Assembly: GCF_001905725.1 (NCBI RefSeq)
Contig: NZ_LIWB01000004.1
Coordinates: forward strand, 186,001-250,000
Origin: Streptomyces sp. CB02400
GTDB lineage: Bacteria; Actinomycetota; Actinomycetes; Streptomycetales; Streptomycetaceae
Reading direction: 5' to 3'
DNA: 64,000 nt
How positions within the stretch are numbered: the stretch's first letter is position 1; each line of letters begins with the position of its first letter. Under the pieces are notes generated by a model. The model had not been told where the DNA came from, made no database searches, and worked only from the letters and a program-made list of their open reading frames with translations. Of the stretch, positions 48,998-62,699 are shown piece by piece. The position numbers and the translations under genes are program-made.

Positions 48998-52897
<3,900 letters not shown>

Positions 52898-52956
52898 TAT
52901 GCGTCAATCCCTCTCAGGGTCGTGAGTCTTGGGGTCTGATACGGGGGTCCTGGGGC

Positions 52957-52984
52957 GGGCGGCCCGTTGTTCGGCGGGCCGCCC
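52957..52984 (-). promoter_or_regulatory. Hairpin in the rpoB-rpoC gap
   Basis: Ten-bp arms (52957-52966 and 52975-52984) with loop TTGTTCGG lie in the 95-bp gap between rpoB and rpoC. It could be a processing or stability element in the rpoBC mRNA. Confidence 0.5.
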
Positions 52985-52992
52985 AACTCCCG

Positions 52993-55900
52993 TCAGACCT
53001 CTTCGACGCTGCTCGGCTCGCGCCGGGACAGGTCGATGCCGAGCTCCTCCGCAGCGCGGAAGACGTCCTCGTCGGTGTCACGCATCTCGATGGACATACC
53101 GTCGCTGGACAGCACCTCCACGTTCAGGCACAGGGACTGCATCTCCTTGATGAGGACCTTGAAGGACTCGGGGATGCCGGGCTCGGGGATGTTCTCGCCC
53201 TTGACGATGGCCTCGTAGACCTTCACGCGGCCGGTGACGTCGTCGGACTTGATGGTCAGCAGCTCCTGGAGCGCGTAGGCGGCGCCGTACGCCTCGAGTG
53301 CCCACACCTCCATCTCGCCGAACCGCTGGCCACCGAACTGAGCCTTACCACCCAGCGGCTGCTGGGTGATCATGGAGTACGGGCCGGTCGAACGCGCGTG
53401 CAGCTTGTCGTCGACCAGGTGGTGCAGCTTCAGGATGTACATGTAGCCGACCGAGATCGGCTCCGGGAACGGCTCGCCCGAGCGGCCGTCGTACAGCCGT
53501 GCCTTGCCGGACGGGAGCACCATGCGCTCGCCGTCGCGGTTCGGGATGGTGTGCTGGAGCAGACCCGCGAGCTCGTCCTCACGCGCACCGTCGAAGACCG
53601 GGGTGGCGACGTTGGTGCCGGGCTCGACCTTGTCGGCGCCGATGACCTGGAGCCGCTCGGCCCACTCCTCCGCGAGGCCGGAGACGTCCCAGCCGCGGCT
53701 GGCGAGCCAGCCGAGGTGGATCTCCAGGACCTGTCCCGGGTTCATTCGGGACGGGACACCCAGCGGGTTGAGGATGATGTCGACCGGGGTGCCGTCCTCC
53801 AGGAACGGCATGTCCTCGATCGGGTTGATCTTGGAGATGACGCCCTTGTTGCCGTGGCGGCCGGCGAGCTTGTCACCGTCGGTGATCTTGCGCTTCTGCG
53901 CGACGTAGACGCGCACCAGCTGGTTGACACCGGGGGGAAGCTCGTCGCCCTCCTCGCGGTCGAAGACGCGCACGCCGATGACCTTGCCGGTCTCGCCGTG
54001 CGGCACCTTCAGCGAGGTGTCACGGACCTCACGGGCCTTCTCACCGAAGATCGCGCGCAGCAGGCGCTCCTCGGGGGTCAGCTCGGTCTCGCCCTTGGGC
54101 GTGACCTTGCCGACGAGGATGTCACCGGCGATGACCTCGGCACCGATGCGGATGATGCCGCGCTCGTCGAGGTCGGCGAGGACCTCCTCGGAGACGTTCG
54201 GGATGTCCCGGGTGATCTCCTCGGGGCCGAGCTTGGTGTCACGGGCGTCGACCTCGTGCTCCTCGATGTGGATCGAGGAGAGGACGTCGTCCTGCACGAG
54301 GCGCTGCGACAGGATGATCGCGTCCTCGTAGTTGTGACCCTCCCACGGCATGAACGCGACCAGCAGGTTCTTGCCGAGCGCCATCTCGCCGTTCTGGGTG
54401 GCCGGGCCGTCGGCGAGGACCTGGCCGGTGATGATCCGGTCGCCCTCGTTGACGATGACCTTCTGGTTGACCGAGGTGCCCTGGTTGGAGCGGGAGAACT
54501 TGGCCAGGCGGTACGTGATGTACGTGCCGTCGTCGTTGGCGGTGGTGATGTAGTCCGCGGAGACCTCCTGGACCACACCGTCCTTCTCGGCCTTGACCAC
54601 GTCGCCGGCGTCGACGGCGGAGCGGTACTCCATGCCGGTGCCGACGAGCGGGGACTCGCTCTTGATCAGCGGCACGGCCTGGCGCATCATGTTCGCGCCC
54701 ATGAGGGCACGGTTGGCGTCGTCGTGCTCGAGGAACGGGATCATGGCGGTCGCGACCGACACCATCTGGCGCGGCGAGACGTCCATGTAGTCGACGTCGT
54801 CACCGGGGACGTAGTCGACCTCGCCGCCACGGCGGCGGACCAGGATCCGGTTCTCCACGAACCGCATCTCGTCGTTGAGCGGCGCGTTGGCCTGCGCGAT
54901 GACGAAGCGGTCCTCCTCGTCGGCGGTCAGGTAGTCGACCTCGTCGGTGACCTGGCCCTCGACGACCTTGCGGTACGGCGTCTCGATGAAACCGAACGGG
55001 TTGATCCGGCCGTACGAGGCGAGCGAACCGATCAGACCGATGTTCGGGCCTTCGGGCGTCTCGATCGGGCACATGCGGCCGTAGTGCGACGGGTGCACGT
55101 CACGGACCTCGAAGCCGGCCCGCTCACGGGAGAGACCACCCGGGCCGAGGGCGTTCAGACGACGCTTGTGCGTCAGCCCCGACAGCGGGTTGTTCTGGTC
55201 CATGAACTGCGAGAGCTGGCTGGTGCCGAAGAACTCCTTGATGGAGGCGACGACCGGCCGGATGTTGATCAGGGTCTGCGGCGTGATCGCCTCGACGTCC
55301 TGGGTGGTCATGCGCTCGCGCACGACGCGCTCCATACGGGCGAGACCCGTACGGACCTGGTTCTGGATCAGCTCGCCGACGTTGCGGATACGACGGTTGC
55401 CGAAGTGGTCGATGTCGTCGGTCTCGACCATGATCGAGCGACCGGACTCGCCGACCGTCTCGGTCTCACCGGCGTGCAGCTTCACCAGGTACTTGATGGT
55501 GGCGATGATGTCGTCGGTGGTGAGCACGCCGGCGTCCAGCGGCTCGTCCCCGCCGAGCTTCTTGTTCACCTTGTAGCGGCCGACCTTCGCGAGGTCGTAG
55601 CGCTTGGGGTTGAAGTACAGGTTCTCGAGCAGCGTCTGCGCGGCCTCACGCGTGGGGGGCTCGCCCGGACGCAGCTTGCGGTAGATGTCGAGCAGCGCGT
55701 CGTCCTGGCCCTGGGTGTGGTCCTTCTCCAGGGTGGCGCGCATGGACTCGTACTCGCCGAACTCCTCGAGGATCTGCTCGGTGGTCCAGCCGAGCGCCTT
55801 CAGGAGGACGGTGACGGACTGCTTGCGCTTGCGGTCGATACGCACACCGACCATGTCGCGCTTGTCGATCTCCATCTCCAGCCAGGCACCCCGGGACGGG

Positions 55901-56478
55901 ATGATCTTGGCGGAGAAGATGTCCTTGTCGGACGTCTTGTCGATGGAGGAGTCGAAGTAGACGCCGGGCGAACGGACGAGCTGCGACACCACGACACGCT
56001 CGGTGCCGTTGATGACGAACGTGCCCTTGTTCGTCATGAGCGGGAAGTCGCCCATGAAGACGGTCTGGGACTTGATCTCGCCGGTCTCGTTGTTGGTGAA
56101 CTCGGCGGTGACGAAGAGCGGGGCCGCGTACGTGAAGTCGCGCTCCTTGCACTCGTCGATGGAGTTCTTCGGCGGCTCGAAGCGGTGGTCGCGGAAGGTC
56201 AGCGACATCGACCCGGAGAAGTCCTCGATCGGGGAGATCTCTTCGAAGATCTCCTCCAGACCGGACTTGGTGGGGACGTCGTGCCCGTTCTCGAGAGCCT
56301 CCTCGACCCGACTCTGCCAAGCGGTGTTCCCGAGCAGCCAGTCGAAGCTTTCGGTCTGCAGCGCGAGCAGGTTCGGAACCTCGAGAGGCTCCTTGATCTT
56401 TGCAAAGGAGATGCGCAGCGGGGCGGTGCTGGCACCGTTGTTCGTATTCGCGGTCGAGGCGTTGCGCGAGGCGGCCAA
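52993..56478 (-). CDS. rpoB: RNA polymerase beta subunit
   Basis: This 1161-residue subunit has the rifampicin region [22 protein letters not shown] in wild-type form and the catalytic lysine region [15 protein letters not shown] choose TTG 56478 because GGAAGGA lies upstream and the protein then begins [13 protein letters not shown] as in Streptomyces RpoB of this length. A GTG ten codons earlier (56508) lacks such a site. Confidence 0.97.
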   Translation of the reverse strand: MAASRNASTANTNNGASTAPLRISFAKIKEPLEVPNLLALQTESFDWLLGNTAWQSRVEEALENGHDVPTKSGLEEIFEEISPIEDFSGSMSLTFRDHRFEPPKNSIDECKERDFTYAAPLFVTAEFTNNETGEIKSQTVFMGDFPLMTNKGTFVINGTERVVVSQLVRSPGVYFDSSIDKTSDKDIFSAKIIPSRGAWLEMEIDKRDMVGVRIDRKRKQSVTVLLKALGWTTEQILEEFGEYESMRATLEKDHTQGQDDALLDIYRKLRPGEPPTREAAQTLLENLYFNPKRYDLAKVGRYKVNKKLGGDEPLDAGVLTTDDIIATIKYLVKLHAGETETVGESGRSIMVETDDIDHFGNRRIRNVGELIQNQVRTGLARMERVVRERMTTQDVEAITPQTLINIRPVVASIKEFFGTSQLSQFMDQNNPLSGLTHKRRLNALGPGGLSRERAGFEVRDVHPSHYGRMCPIETPEGPNIGLIGSLASYGRINPFGFIETPYRKVVEGQVTDEVDYLTADEEDRFVIAQANAPLNDEMRFVENRILVRRRGGEVDYVPGDDVDYMDVSPRQMVSVATAMIPFLEHDDANRALMGANMMRQAVPLIKSESPLVGTGMEYRSAVDAGDVVKAEKDGVVQEVSADYITTANDDGTYITYRLAKFSRSNQGTSVNQKVIVNEGDRIITGQVLADGPATQNGEMALGKNLLVAFMPWEGHNYEDAIILSQRLVQDDVLSSIHIEEHEVDARDTKLGPEEITRDIPNVSEEVLADLDERGIIRIGAEVIAGDILVGKVTPKGETELTPEERLLRAIFGEKAREVRDTSLKVPHGETGKVIGVRVFDREEGDELPPGVNQLVRVYVAQKRKITDGDKLAGRHGNKGVISKINPIEDMPFLEDGTPVDIILNPLGVPSRMNPGQVLEIHLGWLASRGWDVSGLAEEWAERLQVIGADKVEPGTNVATPVFDGAREDELAGLLQHTIPNRDGERMVLPSGKARLYDGRSGEPFPEPISVGYMYILKLHHLVDDKLHARSTGPYSMITQQPLGGKAQFGGQRFGEMEVWALEAYGAAYALQELLTIKSDDVTGRVKVYEAIVKGENIPEPGIPESFKVLIKEMQSLCLNVEVLSSDGMSIEMRDTDEDVFRAAEELGIDLSRREPSSVEEV

Positions 56479-56641
56479 GAGGGGGTCCTTCCGAGGGCTC
56501 GGACTCACTACGCGCGTACCGGCCCCCCACTGGGCAGAGAGACAGACATCCCAGGTCAGAGATGATCTAGTCGTCGGTGCTCGAGCGAGGGCATGCCCCT
56601 GGTGACGGGCAGGGGACAGCTAACAGGCAGCGCAAAGGGTC

Positions 56642-56671
56642 AGTGTAGCCATTTGGCACACTGATGTCCAA
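56642..56671 (-). promoter_or_regulatory. rpoB promoter
   Basis: TTGGAC (56666-56671) and TACACT (56642-56647) on the minus strand are 18 bases apart. Transcription would start near 56634, about 155 bases before the rpoB TTG. This indicates an rpoBC promoter separate from the rplJ-rplL one. Confidence 0.65.
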
Positions 56672-56963
56672 TGCCGGTTTACAGAACCGGTGGAGGCCCT
56701 CGTTCTTCTCAACTCCTGCGACAAGGCGCTGCCCTCAACGCACGTTCATACTGCCCTCTTTGCCGCCGATCCATGCCTCGGATCCGGATCCTTGTGGCGA
56801 CGCGTCCTGAGAATTGCGCGCTGCGTGCGGTTCGTCAAGGCCCCCCTTGCCGGGACCGCCTGCCACCAGGCAGATCCTCGCGGTCCCCGGAGGCACAACG
56901 AAGATCACCTTACTCCCCGCCGTCACGGGTGCAAGGCAGCCGCCGCCGGACCCCTCATACGCC

Positions 56964-56997
56964 GAGGAGCGACCACCCGGATGGATGATCGCTCCTC
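56964..56997 (-). terminator. Hairpin after rplL
   Basis: Nine-bp arms at 56964-56972 and 56989-56997 (GAGGAGCGA / TCGCTCCTC) lie 60 bases past the rplL stop. They may terminate or attenuate the rplJL transcript before rpoB. Confidence 0.6.
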
Positions 56998-57058
56998 AGC
57001 GCTTGAGCGTTACACGTCCCTGAGGACGCGCAGGGGACCCGTGGGGACCCCGAAGGTG

Positions 57059-57442
57059 TTACTTGACCTCGACGGAGGCGCCGGCGCCCTTGAGGGACTC
57101 GGCGGCCTTCTCGGCGGCGTCCTTGGCGACCTTCTCGAGGACGGGCTTCGGGGCGCCGTCCACGAGGTCCTTGGCCTCCTTCAGACCCAGGGAGGTCAGC
57201 TCACGCACGACCTTGATGACCTGGATCTTCTTGTCGCCGGCACCGGTGAGGATGACGTCGAACTCGTCCTTCTCCTCGGCCTGCTCGGTCGGGGCGGCCG
57301 GACCGGCGGTGCCGGCGACGGCGACCGCGGCGGCGGCGGTGACGTCGAACTTCTCCTCGAAGGCCTTCACGAACTCGGAGAGCTCGATGAGGGTCATCTC
57401 CTCGAACTGCGCGAGCAGGTCTTCCTGGCTGAGCTTCGCCAT
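57059..57442 (-). CDS. rplL: 50S ribosomal protein L7/L12
   Basis: This 127-residue stalk protein has the N-terminal dimerisation part (about 1-35), an Ala/Gly hinge (about 36-55) and the C-terminal domain [23 protein letters not shown]...[13 protein letters not shown]. It recruits GTPase factors. It lies about 120 bases after rplJ. Confidence 0.97.
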   Translation of the reverse strand: MAKLSQEDLLAQFEEMTLIELSEFVKAFEEKFDVTAAAAVAVAGTAGPAAPTEQAEEKDEFDVILTGAGDKKIQVIKVVRELTSLGLKEAKDLVDGAPKPVLEKVAKDAAEKAAESLKGAGASVEVK

Positions 57443-57565
57443 GATGGCGGTCCTTCCACTAAATCGGCAGGTGCCGGGTGTACGGGGTGAGGCGGGCGTA
57501 CGTCGGGCCCGCGTCGACCCTCACCTCACGCGGCGCGTGCGGCGAGGATCGGAAAGCGAGCCGAA

Positions 57566-58096
57566 TTACTCGGCACCGCCCTGCTCGTCCTGCTTGGCAC
57601 GGAGCGCGTCCACGGTGCGGACGAGCTTCGAGGGGAGCGCCTGGAAGAGCTGAGCAGTCTGCGTCTGCTTGCCCTTGAAAGCGCCCGCCAGCTTGGCGAG
57701 CAGAACCTCGCGGGACTCGAGGTCCGCAAGCTTCTTGATCTCGTCGGCGGACAGCGCCTTGCCGTCAAGGACACCGCCCTTGATGACGAGATTCGGGTTG
57801 TCCTTGGCGAAGTCACGAAGACCCTTCGCCGACTCCACCGGGTCACCGGTGACGAAGGCGACTGCCGTCGGACCGTTGAACAGGTCGTCCAGCGTCGAGA
57901 TCCCGGCCTCGTTGGCCGCAATCTTGGTCAGCGTGTTCTTCACCACGGCGTACTGGGCGTTCTCACCGAGCGAACGGCGCAGCTGCTTGAGCTGGGCCAC
58001 GGTGAGACCGCGGTACTCGGTCAGCACGGCAGCGTTGGAGTTGCGGAACTGGTCCGTCAACTCGGCAACCGCGGCAGCCTTGTCGGGCCTCGCCAT
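57566..58096 (-). CDS. rplJ: 50S ribosomal protein L10
   Basis: This 176-residue protein carries the L7/L12 stalk. It begins [17 protein letters not shown] and shows [18 protein letters not shown] and the [12 protein letters not shown] segment. ATG 58096 has GGAAGGAGG upstream. The leader upstream contains a hairpin (58163-58190) that may be an L10-leader autoregulatory element. Confidence 0.97.
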   Translation of the reverse strand: MARPDKAAAVAELTDQFRNSNAAVLTEYRGLTVAQLKQLRRSLGENAQYAVVKNTLTKIAANEAGISTLDDLFNGPTAVAFVTGDPVESAKGLRDFAKDNPNLVIKGGVLDGKALSADEIKKLADLESREVLLAKLAGAFKGKQTQTAQLFQALPSKLVRTVDALRAKQDEQGGAE

Positions 58097-58162
58097 AGAG
58101 CCTCGGCCTCCTTCCGGGTGATTCGGACCGCGCGGACCCGAAGGAGGACTGGGGAAAACGAA

Positions 58163-58190
58163 ACGCCCCGGGCGCAGGCGCACGGGGCGT
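58163..58190 (-). promoter_or_regulatory. L10 leader hairpin
   Basis: Arms ACGCCCCG (58163-58170) and CGGGGCGT (58183-58190) enclose a 12-base loop (GGCGCAGGCGCA). It lies 67 bases upstream of the rplJ ATG, in the leader RNA. Such leaders are targets of L10(L12)4 feedback in other bacteria. Confidence 0.5.
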
Positions 58191-58343
58191 AGCTCAACCG
58201 GTCACTCGCTTCCTTGCGGCAGCGAACTCCGGGAACTCTTCCACTGACACCTGCGCGGGTCGTCCGCAGTTCAGCGGATCCTTCGGCCACCGTGAACTCT
58301 GACGAGCACACGGCAACGACCAGCGGTCTTTGGCTTCCGTGGA

Positions 58344-58373
58344 AGAGTACGCGAACGGATCGGCGTCAAGCAA
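58344..58373 (-). promoter_or_regulatory. Candidate rplJ promoter
   Basis: On the minus strand TACTCT (58344-58349) is preceded by TTGCTT (58368-58373) at 18 bases. An overlapping TTGACG lies at 58364-58369 but is spaced only 14 bases. A plausible vegetative-type promoter about 250 bases before rplJ. Confidence 0.4.
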
Positions 58374-58488
58374 ATCGGCTGATCGGGGGCATCGGGAGCG
58401 TCGGGGGCATCAAGGCCTCCGGGGCCCTTGATGCCTCCGGGACCCTCGGGACCTCCAGGACCTCCGGGATCCGGGGCCTTCAGAGCCT

Positions 58489-59436
58489 TCAGGCGCCGAG
58501 ACCGGCCTCGGAGTCCGCGCCCAGCTCCCCCAGCATCTCCATGAGGTCGAAGGTCTCCTCCGCCGCCGGCGCCTCGACCTCGGCCGCGGCACCGTAGTCG
58601 GAGTAGTCGGCCGTCATCTTCATCGTGCCCTGCGGCGACTTCATGCCGACGACCATCCGGACCGGGTAGTTGTCCTCGTTGACCCAGACCTCGGTGTCGT
58701 AGCCCTCAAGGCCCGTCTTCTCGACGTTGGCGATCAGCTCCTCGCGCTCCTTCGCGGAGAGCAGGCCGTCCGTCGCCTTGTTGGCGTCGAGCATCTCCTC
58801 GAAGCTCAGCGTGCCCTTGTAGCGCTGCGTCTGGACGCCGTCGATCTTCTCCGGGCCCACGTGCTTCAGGTTCGGCGACTCCAGCAGCAGGGCGAGCTGC
58901 TGCGCCGGGTCCTGGTTCATGTTCTCCAGGCTGCCGGTCATCTGCTTCTGCAGTTCCGCGTCACCGGACTCCTCGGCCATGGCGGCGAAGTCCATCTTCA
59001 TCCAGCGCTTGCCGTCCATCTCGGCGGCCTGCTTCGCGCCCATGTCCATGTACATGACGTTGTCGAGCATGATCATGCGGATCCGCTCGGGCGCGTCCGG
59101 GTCGCCCGCCGTGAACGCGGAGCCCTTCATGGTGACGTCCATGACGGCCGGGTCCCAGCCCTGCACGCCGGAGATCTCCATGGTGCCGCCGCCGTCCACC
59201 GCGGCCGGCATCGTCATGGTCATCCGGACCTTGGAGGACTTGGCCTCCGAGGTGTTCTTGAAGGCCGCCTGGAGGACCTTCGTCATCTCGTTCTGCGTCT
59301 GGATCTCGGGCTCCGCCGAGTCGGCGGCCTTCTTCTTCGTCCCGCCCCCGTCACCGTCCTGACAGCCCGCGACGCCCGCGACGACGGCCACGGCCGTCAG
59401 ACAGACACCCACGCGCTTCCATGCGGCCATGCCCAT
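58489..59436 (-). CDS. Lipoprotein, LppX/LprAFG-like
   Basis: This 315-residue predicted lipoprotein has a signal peptide and lipobox VAGVAGCQ. The mature region shows the alternating-strand pattern of LppX/LprF/LprG-type lipid-carrier proteins (KVRMTMTMPAAVDGGGTMEISGV; YPVRMVVGMKSPQGTMKMTADYSDYG). I choose ATG 59436, with GGGTGGG upstream. A GTG three codons earlier and an ATG two codons later are possible. It sits between rplA and rplJ, so two ribosomal units are separated by a non-ribosomal gene. Confidence 0.75.
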   Translation of the reverse strand: MGMAAWKRVGVCLTAVAVVAGVAGCQDGDGGGTKKKAADSAEPEIQTQNEMTKVLQAAFKNTSEAKSSKVRMTMTMPAAVDGGGTMEISGVQGWDPAVMDVTMKGSAFTAGDPDAPERIRMIMLDNVMYMDMGAKQAAEMDGKRWMKMDFAAMAEESGDAELQKQMTGSLENMNQDPAQQLALLLESPNLKHVGPEKIDGVQTQRYKGTLSFEEMLDANKATDGLLSAKEREELIANVEKTGLEGYDTEVWVNEDNYPVRMVVGMKSPQGTMKMTADYSDYGAAAEVEAPAAEETFDLMEMLGELGADSEAGLGA

Positions 59437-59520
59437 GAATCCCACCCCTGGTTGTTTCGCTGTGTCACACCTGTGAAGTCAGAAGAAAGGTAACCCACGC
59501 CACTGACACTGTCGTACGAA

Positions 59521-59564
59521 AAAACCCGTCCCCGCGCCTCGGACGAGACGCGGGGACGGGTTTT
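59521..59564. terminator. Terminator after rplA
   Basis: A 16-bp perfect inverted repeat (59521-59536 and 59549-59564) has AAAA/TTTT at its outer ends and a 12-base loop. It lies 38 bases past the rplA stop and 85 bases before the lipoprotein start. It is a convincing rho-independent terminator, so rplKA and the lipoprotein gene are separate transcripts. Confidence 0.85.
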
Positions 59565-59602
59565 CCGCGGTGTGCACGGGCCGGTCATCCGGCCCGCCCG
59601 GC

Positions 59603-60328
59603 TCAGACGGCGGCCGGGTCCTCCTCGACGAGGAGGTTGCGGGTGCGGTTGGAGTCGAGCGGAATGCCGGGGCCCATCGTGGTGGTGATGGCGGCCTTCT
59701 TGATGTAGCGACCCTTGGCGGCGGACGGCTTCAGACGGAGGATCTCCTCCAGCGCCGCGGCGTAGTTCTCCACCAGCTTGGTGTCGTCGAACGACGTCTT
59801 GCCGATGATGAAGTGCAGGTTCGAGTGCTTGTCGACGCGGAACTCGATCTTGCCGCCCTTGATGTCGTTGACGGCCTTGGTGACGTCCGGGGTCACGGTG
59901 CCGGTCTTCGGGTTCGGCATCAGGCCACGGGGACCGAGCACGCGGCCGAGGCGGCCGACCTTGCCCATGAGGTCCGGGGTGGCGACGACGGCGTCGAAGT
60001 CCAGACGGCCCTTCGACACCTCGTCGATCAGCTCGTCGGCGCCGACGATGTCGGCGCCCGCGGCACGCGCGGCCTCGGCACGGTCACCGGTCGCGAAGAC
60101 CAGGACCCGGGCGGTCTTACCGGTGCCGTGCGGGAGGTTCACGGTGCCACGGACCATCTGGTCGGCCTTGCGCGGGTCGACACCCAGACGGAAGGCGACC
60201 TCGACGGTGCCGTCGAACTTGGTCGTGGACGTCTCCTTGGCGAGACGGACGGCCTCGAGCGGGGCGTACAGCTTCTCCCGGTCGATCTTGGCGTCCGCAG
60301 CGCGGAGAGACTTGCTGCGCTTGCTCAC
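59603..60328 (-). CDS. rplA: 50S ribosomal protein L1
   Basis: This 241-residue protein of the L1 stalk has the signature [18 protein letters not shown] and the L1 N-terminal [16 protein letters not shown] 60328 is chosen with AGGAGC upstream. It lies 83 bases after rplK. A strong terminator follows. Confidence 0.97.
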   Translation of the reverse strand: MSKRSKSLRAADAKIDREKLYAPLEAVRLAKETSTTKFDGTVEVAFRLGVDPRKADQMVRGTVNLPHGTGKTARVLVFATGDRAEAARAAGADIVGADELIDEVSKGRLDFDAVVATPDLMGKVGRLGRVLGPRGLMPNPKTGTVTPDVTKAVNDIKGGKIEFRVDKHSNLHFIIGKTSFDDTKLVENYAAALEEILRLKPSAAKGRYIKKAAITTTMGPGIPLDSNRTRNLLVEEDPAAV

Positions 60329-60411
60329 TGAAAGCTCCTGTGAATTGTCGAGGAGTCGTGGTCCGGGCCGAGCCGGCCCTTCCACTACTGCTTGGCTTAC
60401 GGGGGTGGAGG

Positions 60412-60846
60412 TCAGCCCTCGACCGTGATGCCCATGGAACGGGCGGTGCCGGCGATGATCTTCGACGCGGCGTCCAGGTCGTTGGCGTTGAGGTCGGGCA
60501 TCTTGGTCGTGGCGATCTCACGGACCTGGTCGGCGGTGATCTTCGCGACCTTGGTCTTGTGCGGCTCGCCGGAGCCCTTCTCCACGCCCGCGGCCTTGAG
60601 GATCATCTTGGCGGCCGGCGGGGTCTTGGTGACGAAGGTGAAGGAACGGTCCTCGTAGACCGTGATCTCCACCGGGATGACCCAGCCGCGCTGCGACTCG
60701 GTCGCGGCGTTGTAGGCCTTGCAGAACTCCATGATGTTCACGCCGTGCTGACCCAGCGCGGGGCCGACCGGCGGAGCCGGGTTCGCGGCACCGGCCTGGA
60801 TCTGGAGCTTGATGAGCCCCGTGACCTTCTTCTTCTTGGGAGGCAT
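60412..60846 (-). CDS. rplK: 50S ribosomal protein L11
   Basis: This 144-residue protein of the GTPase-associated centre has the proline-rich N-domain ([20 protein letters not shown]) and the RNA-binding C-domain ([14 protein letters not shown]). ATG 60846. L11 is also the stringent-response sensor partner of RelA in other bacteria. Confidence 0.97.
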
Positions 60847-60949
60847 GGCTCTCCGGGTCCTTTCGATTCGGGTCCTGCCCACGTCATGGGGACAACCCGG
60901 ACGCAGGCATACCGCACAACGATAACGGGTATAGATGCGCGGCCAAAAA

Positions 60950-60995
60950 CCGAGCAGGTCAGACGGGCGCTCGCACGCCCGTCTGACCTGCTCGG
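60950..60995 (-). terminator. 20-bp T-tailed terminator between nusG and rplK
   Basis: Arms at 60950-60969 and 60976-60995 are 20-bp perfect complements with loop CTCGCA, followed on the minus strand by TTTTT. It lies 30 bases past the nusG stop. This textbook intrinsic terminator is unusual in such high-GC DNA. Confidence 0.95.
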
Positions 60996-61024
60996 AAGCT
61001 GTGTGCCAGAAGGACTGTCCTGGA

Positions 61025-61876
61025 CTAGTTCTTCTGGATCTGGTCGAAGGAGAGCTCGACCGGAGTCTCGCGGCCGAAGATCTCCACCAGGCCCTTGACC
61101 TTCTTGGAGTCGGCGTTGATCTCGTTGATGGTCGCCTGCAGCGTGGCGAACGGGCCGTCGGTGACGGTGACCGAGTCGCCGACCTCGAAGTCCAGCACCT
61201 GGACCTCGACCTTGCGCTGCGGGGCCGGCTTGCCCTCGGCCTCGGCGGCCTCGCGGGCGGCCTTCTCCTCGGCCTCCGGGGCGAGCATCTTGACGATCTC
61301 GTCCAGCGTCAGCGGGTACGGGTCGTAGGCGTTGCCCACGAAGCCGGTGACACCGGGGGTGTTGCGGACGACGCCCCAGGACTCGTTCGTCAGGTCCATG
61401 CGGACCAGGACGTAACCCGGGAGCTTGTTCTGCTTGATCGTCTTGCGGTCGCCGTTCTTGATCTGGACGACCTCTTCCTGCGGCACCTCGGCCTGGAAGA
61501 TGTAGTCCTCGACGTTCAGCGAGACGGCGCGCTGCTCCAGGTTGGTCTTCACCCGGTTCTCGTAACCCGCGTACGTGTGGATGACGTACCACTCGCCGGG
61601 CAGCGTCCGCAGTTCCTCACGGAGCTTCTCGACCGGGTCACGGTCGTCCTCGGGCTCTTCGGCCTCCTCGGCCGCTTTCTCGGCCTCGGTGGTCTCGTCC
61701 GCGGTGGTCTCGTCCGCCTCGGCGCTCTCGTCCGCGGTGGTGTCGGCAGCCTCGGCCTCGGCGGAGGCCTCGGTGTCCTCGACGTCCGCGCCCTCGACGG
61801 CGGCGAGCGCGTCCTCGGCGGACTCGGCCCCTTCGCCGTAAGGCTCAACGGCGTCGTTCACGTTCGGGTCAGACAC
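61025..61876 (-). CDS. nusG: Transcription factor NusG
   Basis: This 283-residue protein has an unusually long acidic N-terminus (about residues 1-85, Ala/Glu/Asp-rich). A NGN domain (about 90-215, [41 protein letters not shown]) and a KOW domain (about 228-280, [21 protein letters not shown]) follow. It couples RNA polymerase to Rho or the ribosome. It lies 80 bp after secE. Confidence 0.96.
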   Translation of the reverse strand: MSDPNVNDAVEPYGEGAESAEDALAAVEGADVEDTEASAEAEAADTTADESAEADETTADETTEAEKAAEEAEEPEDDRDPVEKLREELRTLPGEWYVIHTYAGYENRVKTNLEQRAVSLNVEDYIFQAEVPQEEVVQIKNGDRKTIKQNKLPGYVLVRMDLTNESWGVVRNTPGVTGFVGNAYDPYPLTLDEIVKMLAPEAEEKAAREAAEAEGKPAPQRKVEVQVLDFEVGDSVTVTDGPFATLQATINEINADSKKVKGLVEIFGRETPVELSFDQIQKN

Positions 61877-61956
61877 GGTGGCTGCTTCTTCCTGGATACA
61901 AGGGGTGGAACATGCGAAAAGGAGCGCCGGATACCTCGGCGCTCTTCGCTCTCGGC

Positions 61957-62244
61957 TCAGCCGAAGACGTACTTGGCGGCGTGGCTGAGGCCATAGTCGA
62001 TCAGGGTGATCAGACCGATCATCACGACGACGAAAATGATCACGGCGGTCGTGTACGACGTCAGCTGGTTGCGGGTCGGCCAGACGACCTTGCGGAGCTC
62101 CGCGACGATCTGGCGGTAGAAGAGCGCGAGGCGCTTCAGCGGACCCTTCTTGGCCCGCTTGCCGCCCTTGCGGGTCTTCTTCTGGGAGTCCGGCGCCTCA
62201 TCCTGGGCATCAGGCATGTCGATGGAGCCCACGGCGTCCGTCAC
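61957..62244 (-). CDS. secE: Preprotein translocase subunit SecE
   Basis: This 95-residue subunit has a Lys-rich cytosolic start (residues 20-35, [13 protein letters not shown]), the amphipathic [15 protein letters not shown] helix and a single TM (about 66-85). It partners SecY encoded at 2-3 kb. It is followed by nusG. Confidence 0.96.
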   Translation of the reverse strand: MTDAVGSIDMPDAQDEAPDSQKKTRKGGKRAKKGPLKRLALFYRQIVAELRKVVWPTRNQLTSYTTAVIIFVVVMIGLITLIDYGLSHAAKYVFG

Positions 62245-62353
62245 TCGTCCTCACCTGATTCCGGGTCGTGGCCGTGCCGCGCCCGGTCCGAGCCCGCACG
62301 GCGGTGCATTGCTGTACGTACATGCGCACACATCCTGGCGAAGGTGTGTGTAG

Positions 62354-62426
62354 CAGGGCCGGAGGGACTTGAACCCCCAACCGCTGGTTTTGGAGACCAG
62401 TGCTCTACCAATTGAGCTACGACCCT
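62354..62426 (-). tRNA. tRNA-Trp (CCA)
   Basis: A 73-nt cloverleaf read on the minus strand. The acceptor arms AGGGTCG/CGGCCCT pair with one T-G. The D stem is GCTC...GAGC, the anticodon stem CTGGT/ACCAG with loop CTCCAAA, and the T loop GTTCAAGTC. The anticodon CCA reads UGG (Trp). The CCA end is not encoded. It lies upstream of secE in the standard Streptomyces order. Confidence 0.97.
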
Positions 62427-62511
62427 TTGTGTGTTCCCCAACGTACCGCATCCGACCGGATGCTTGGTGTGCACCGGTTGAGCGCGGGCCGCTGAAGGCC
62501 AACGAGGTGAG

Positions 62512-62541
62512 AGTGTACGTGTTCCTGGGCCGGGCGTCGAA
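62512..62541 (-). promoter_or_regulatory. tRNA-Trp promoter
   Basis: TTCGAC (62536-62541) and TACACT (62512-62517) on the minus strand are 18 bases apart. Transcription would start near 62505, about 80 bases upstream of the tRNA. A good vegetative-type match. Confidence 0.5.
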
Positions 62542-62699
62542 CAGAAAGTGCCCGGGAGGCGCCGTTCCGGCGGAAGATCGTCCCGGCAGTGGTGGACCGG
62601 CGGCGTCGATCCGGACTGGTGTTCAGGGGTTTGCCCGGTGTTGTTCAGTACGTGAAACCCCCGTGCCGCGTGGGTTTCCGGTCTGGAACGATGGGCCCC

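Larger units (their letters stand above)
56479..57058. other. rplL-rpoB intergenic region
   Basis: This 580-bp gap holds the rplL hairpin (56964-56997) and the rpoB promoter (56642-56671). I see no further gene. Confidence 0.6.
58097..58488. other. rplJ upstream region
   Basis: This 392-bp gap between rplJ and the lipoprotein gene holds the L10 leader hairpin and the candidate promoter. A short run of related GGGAC/GGGGC/GGG-A repeat-like units at 58390-58480 is low-complexity, and I see no gene in it. Confidence 0.45.

Noticed and set aside
53398..56565. Long plus-strand open frame opposite rpoB
   Set aside because: Antisense shadow of rpoB with no start site or family resemblance.
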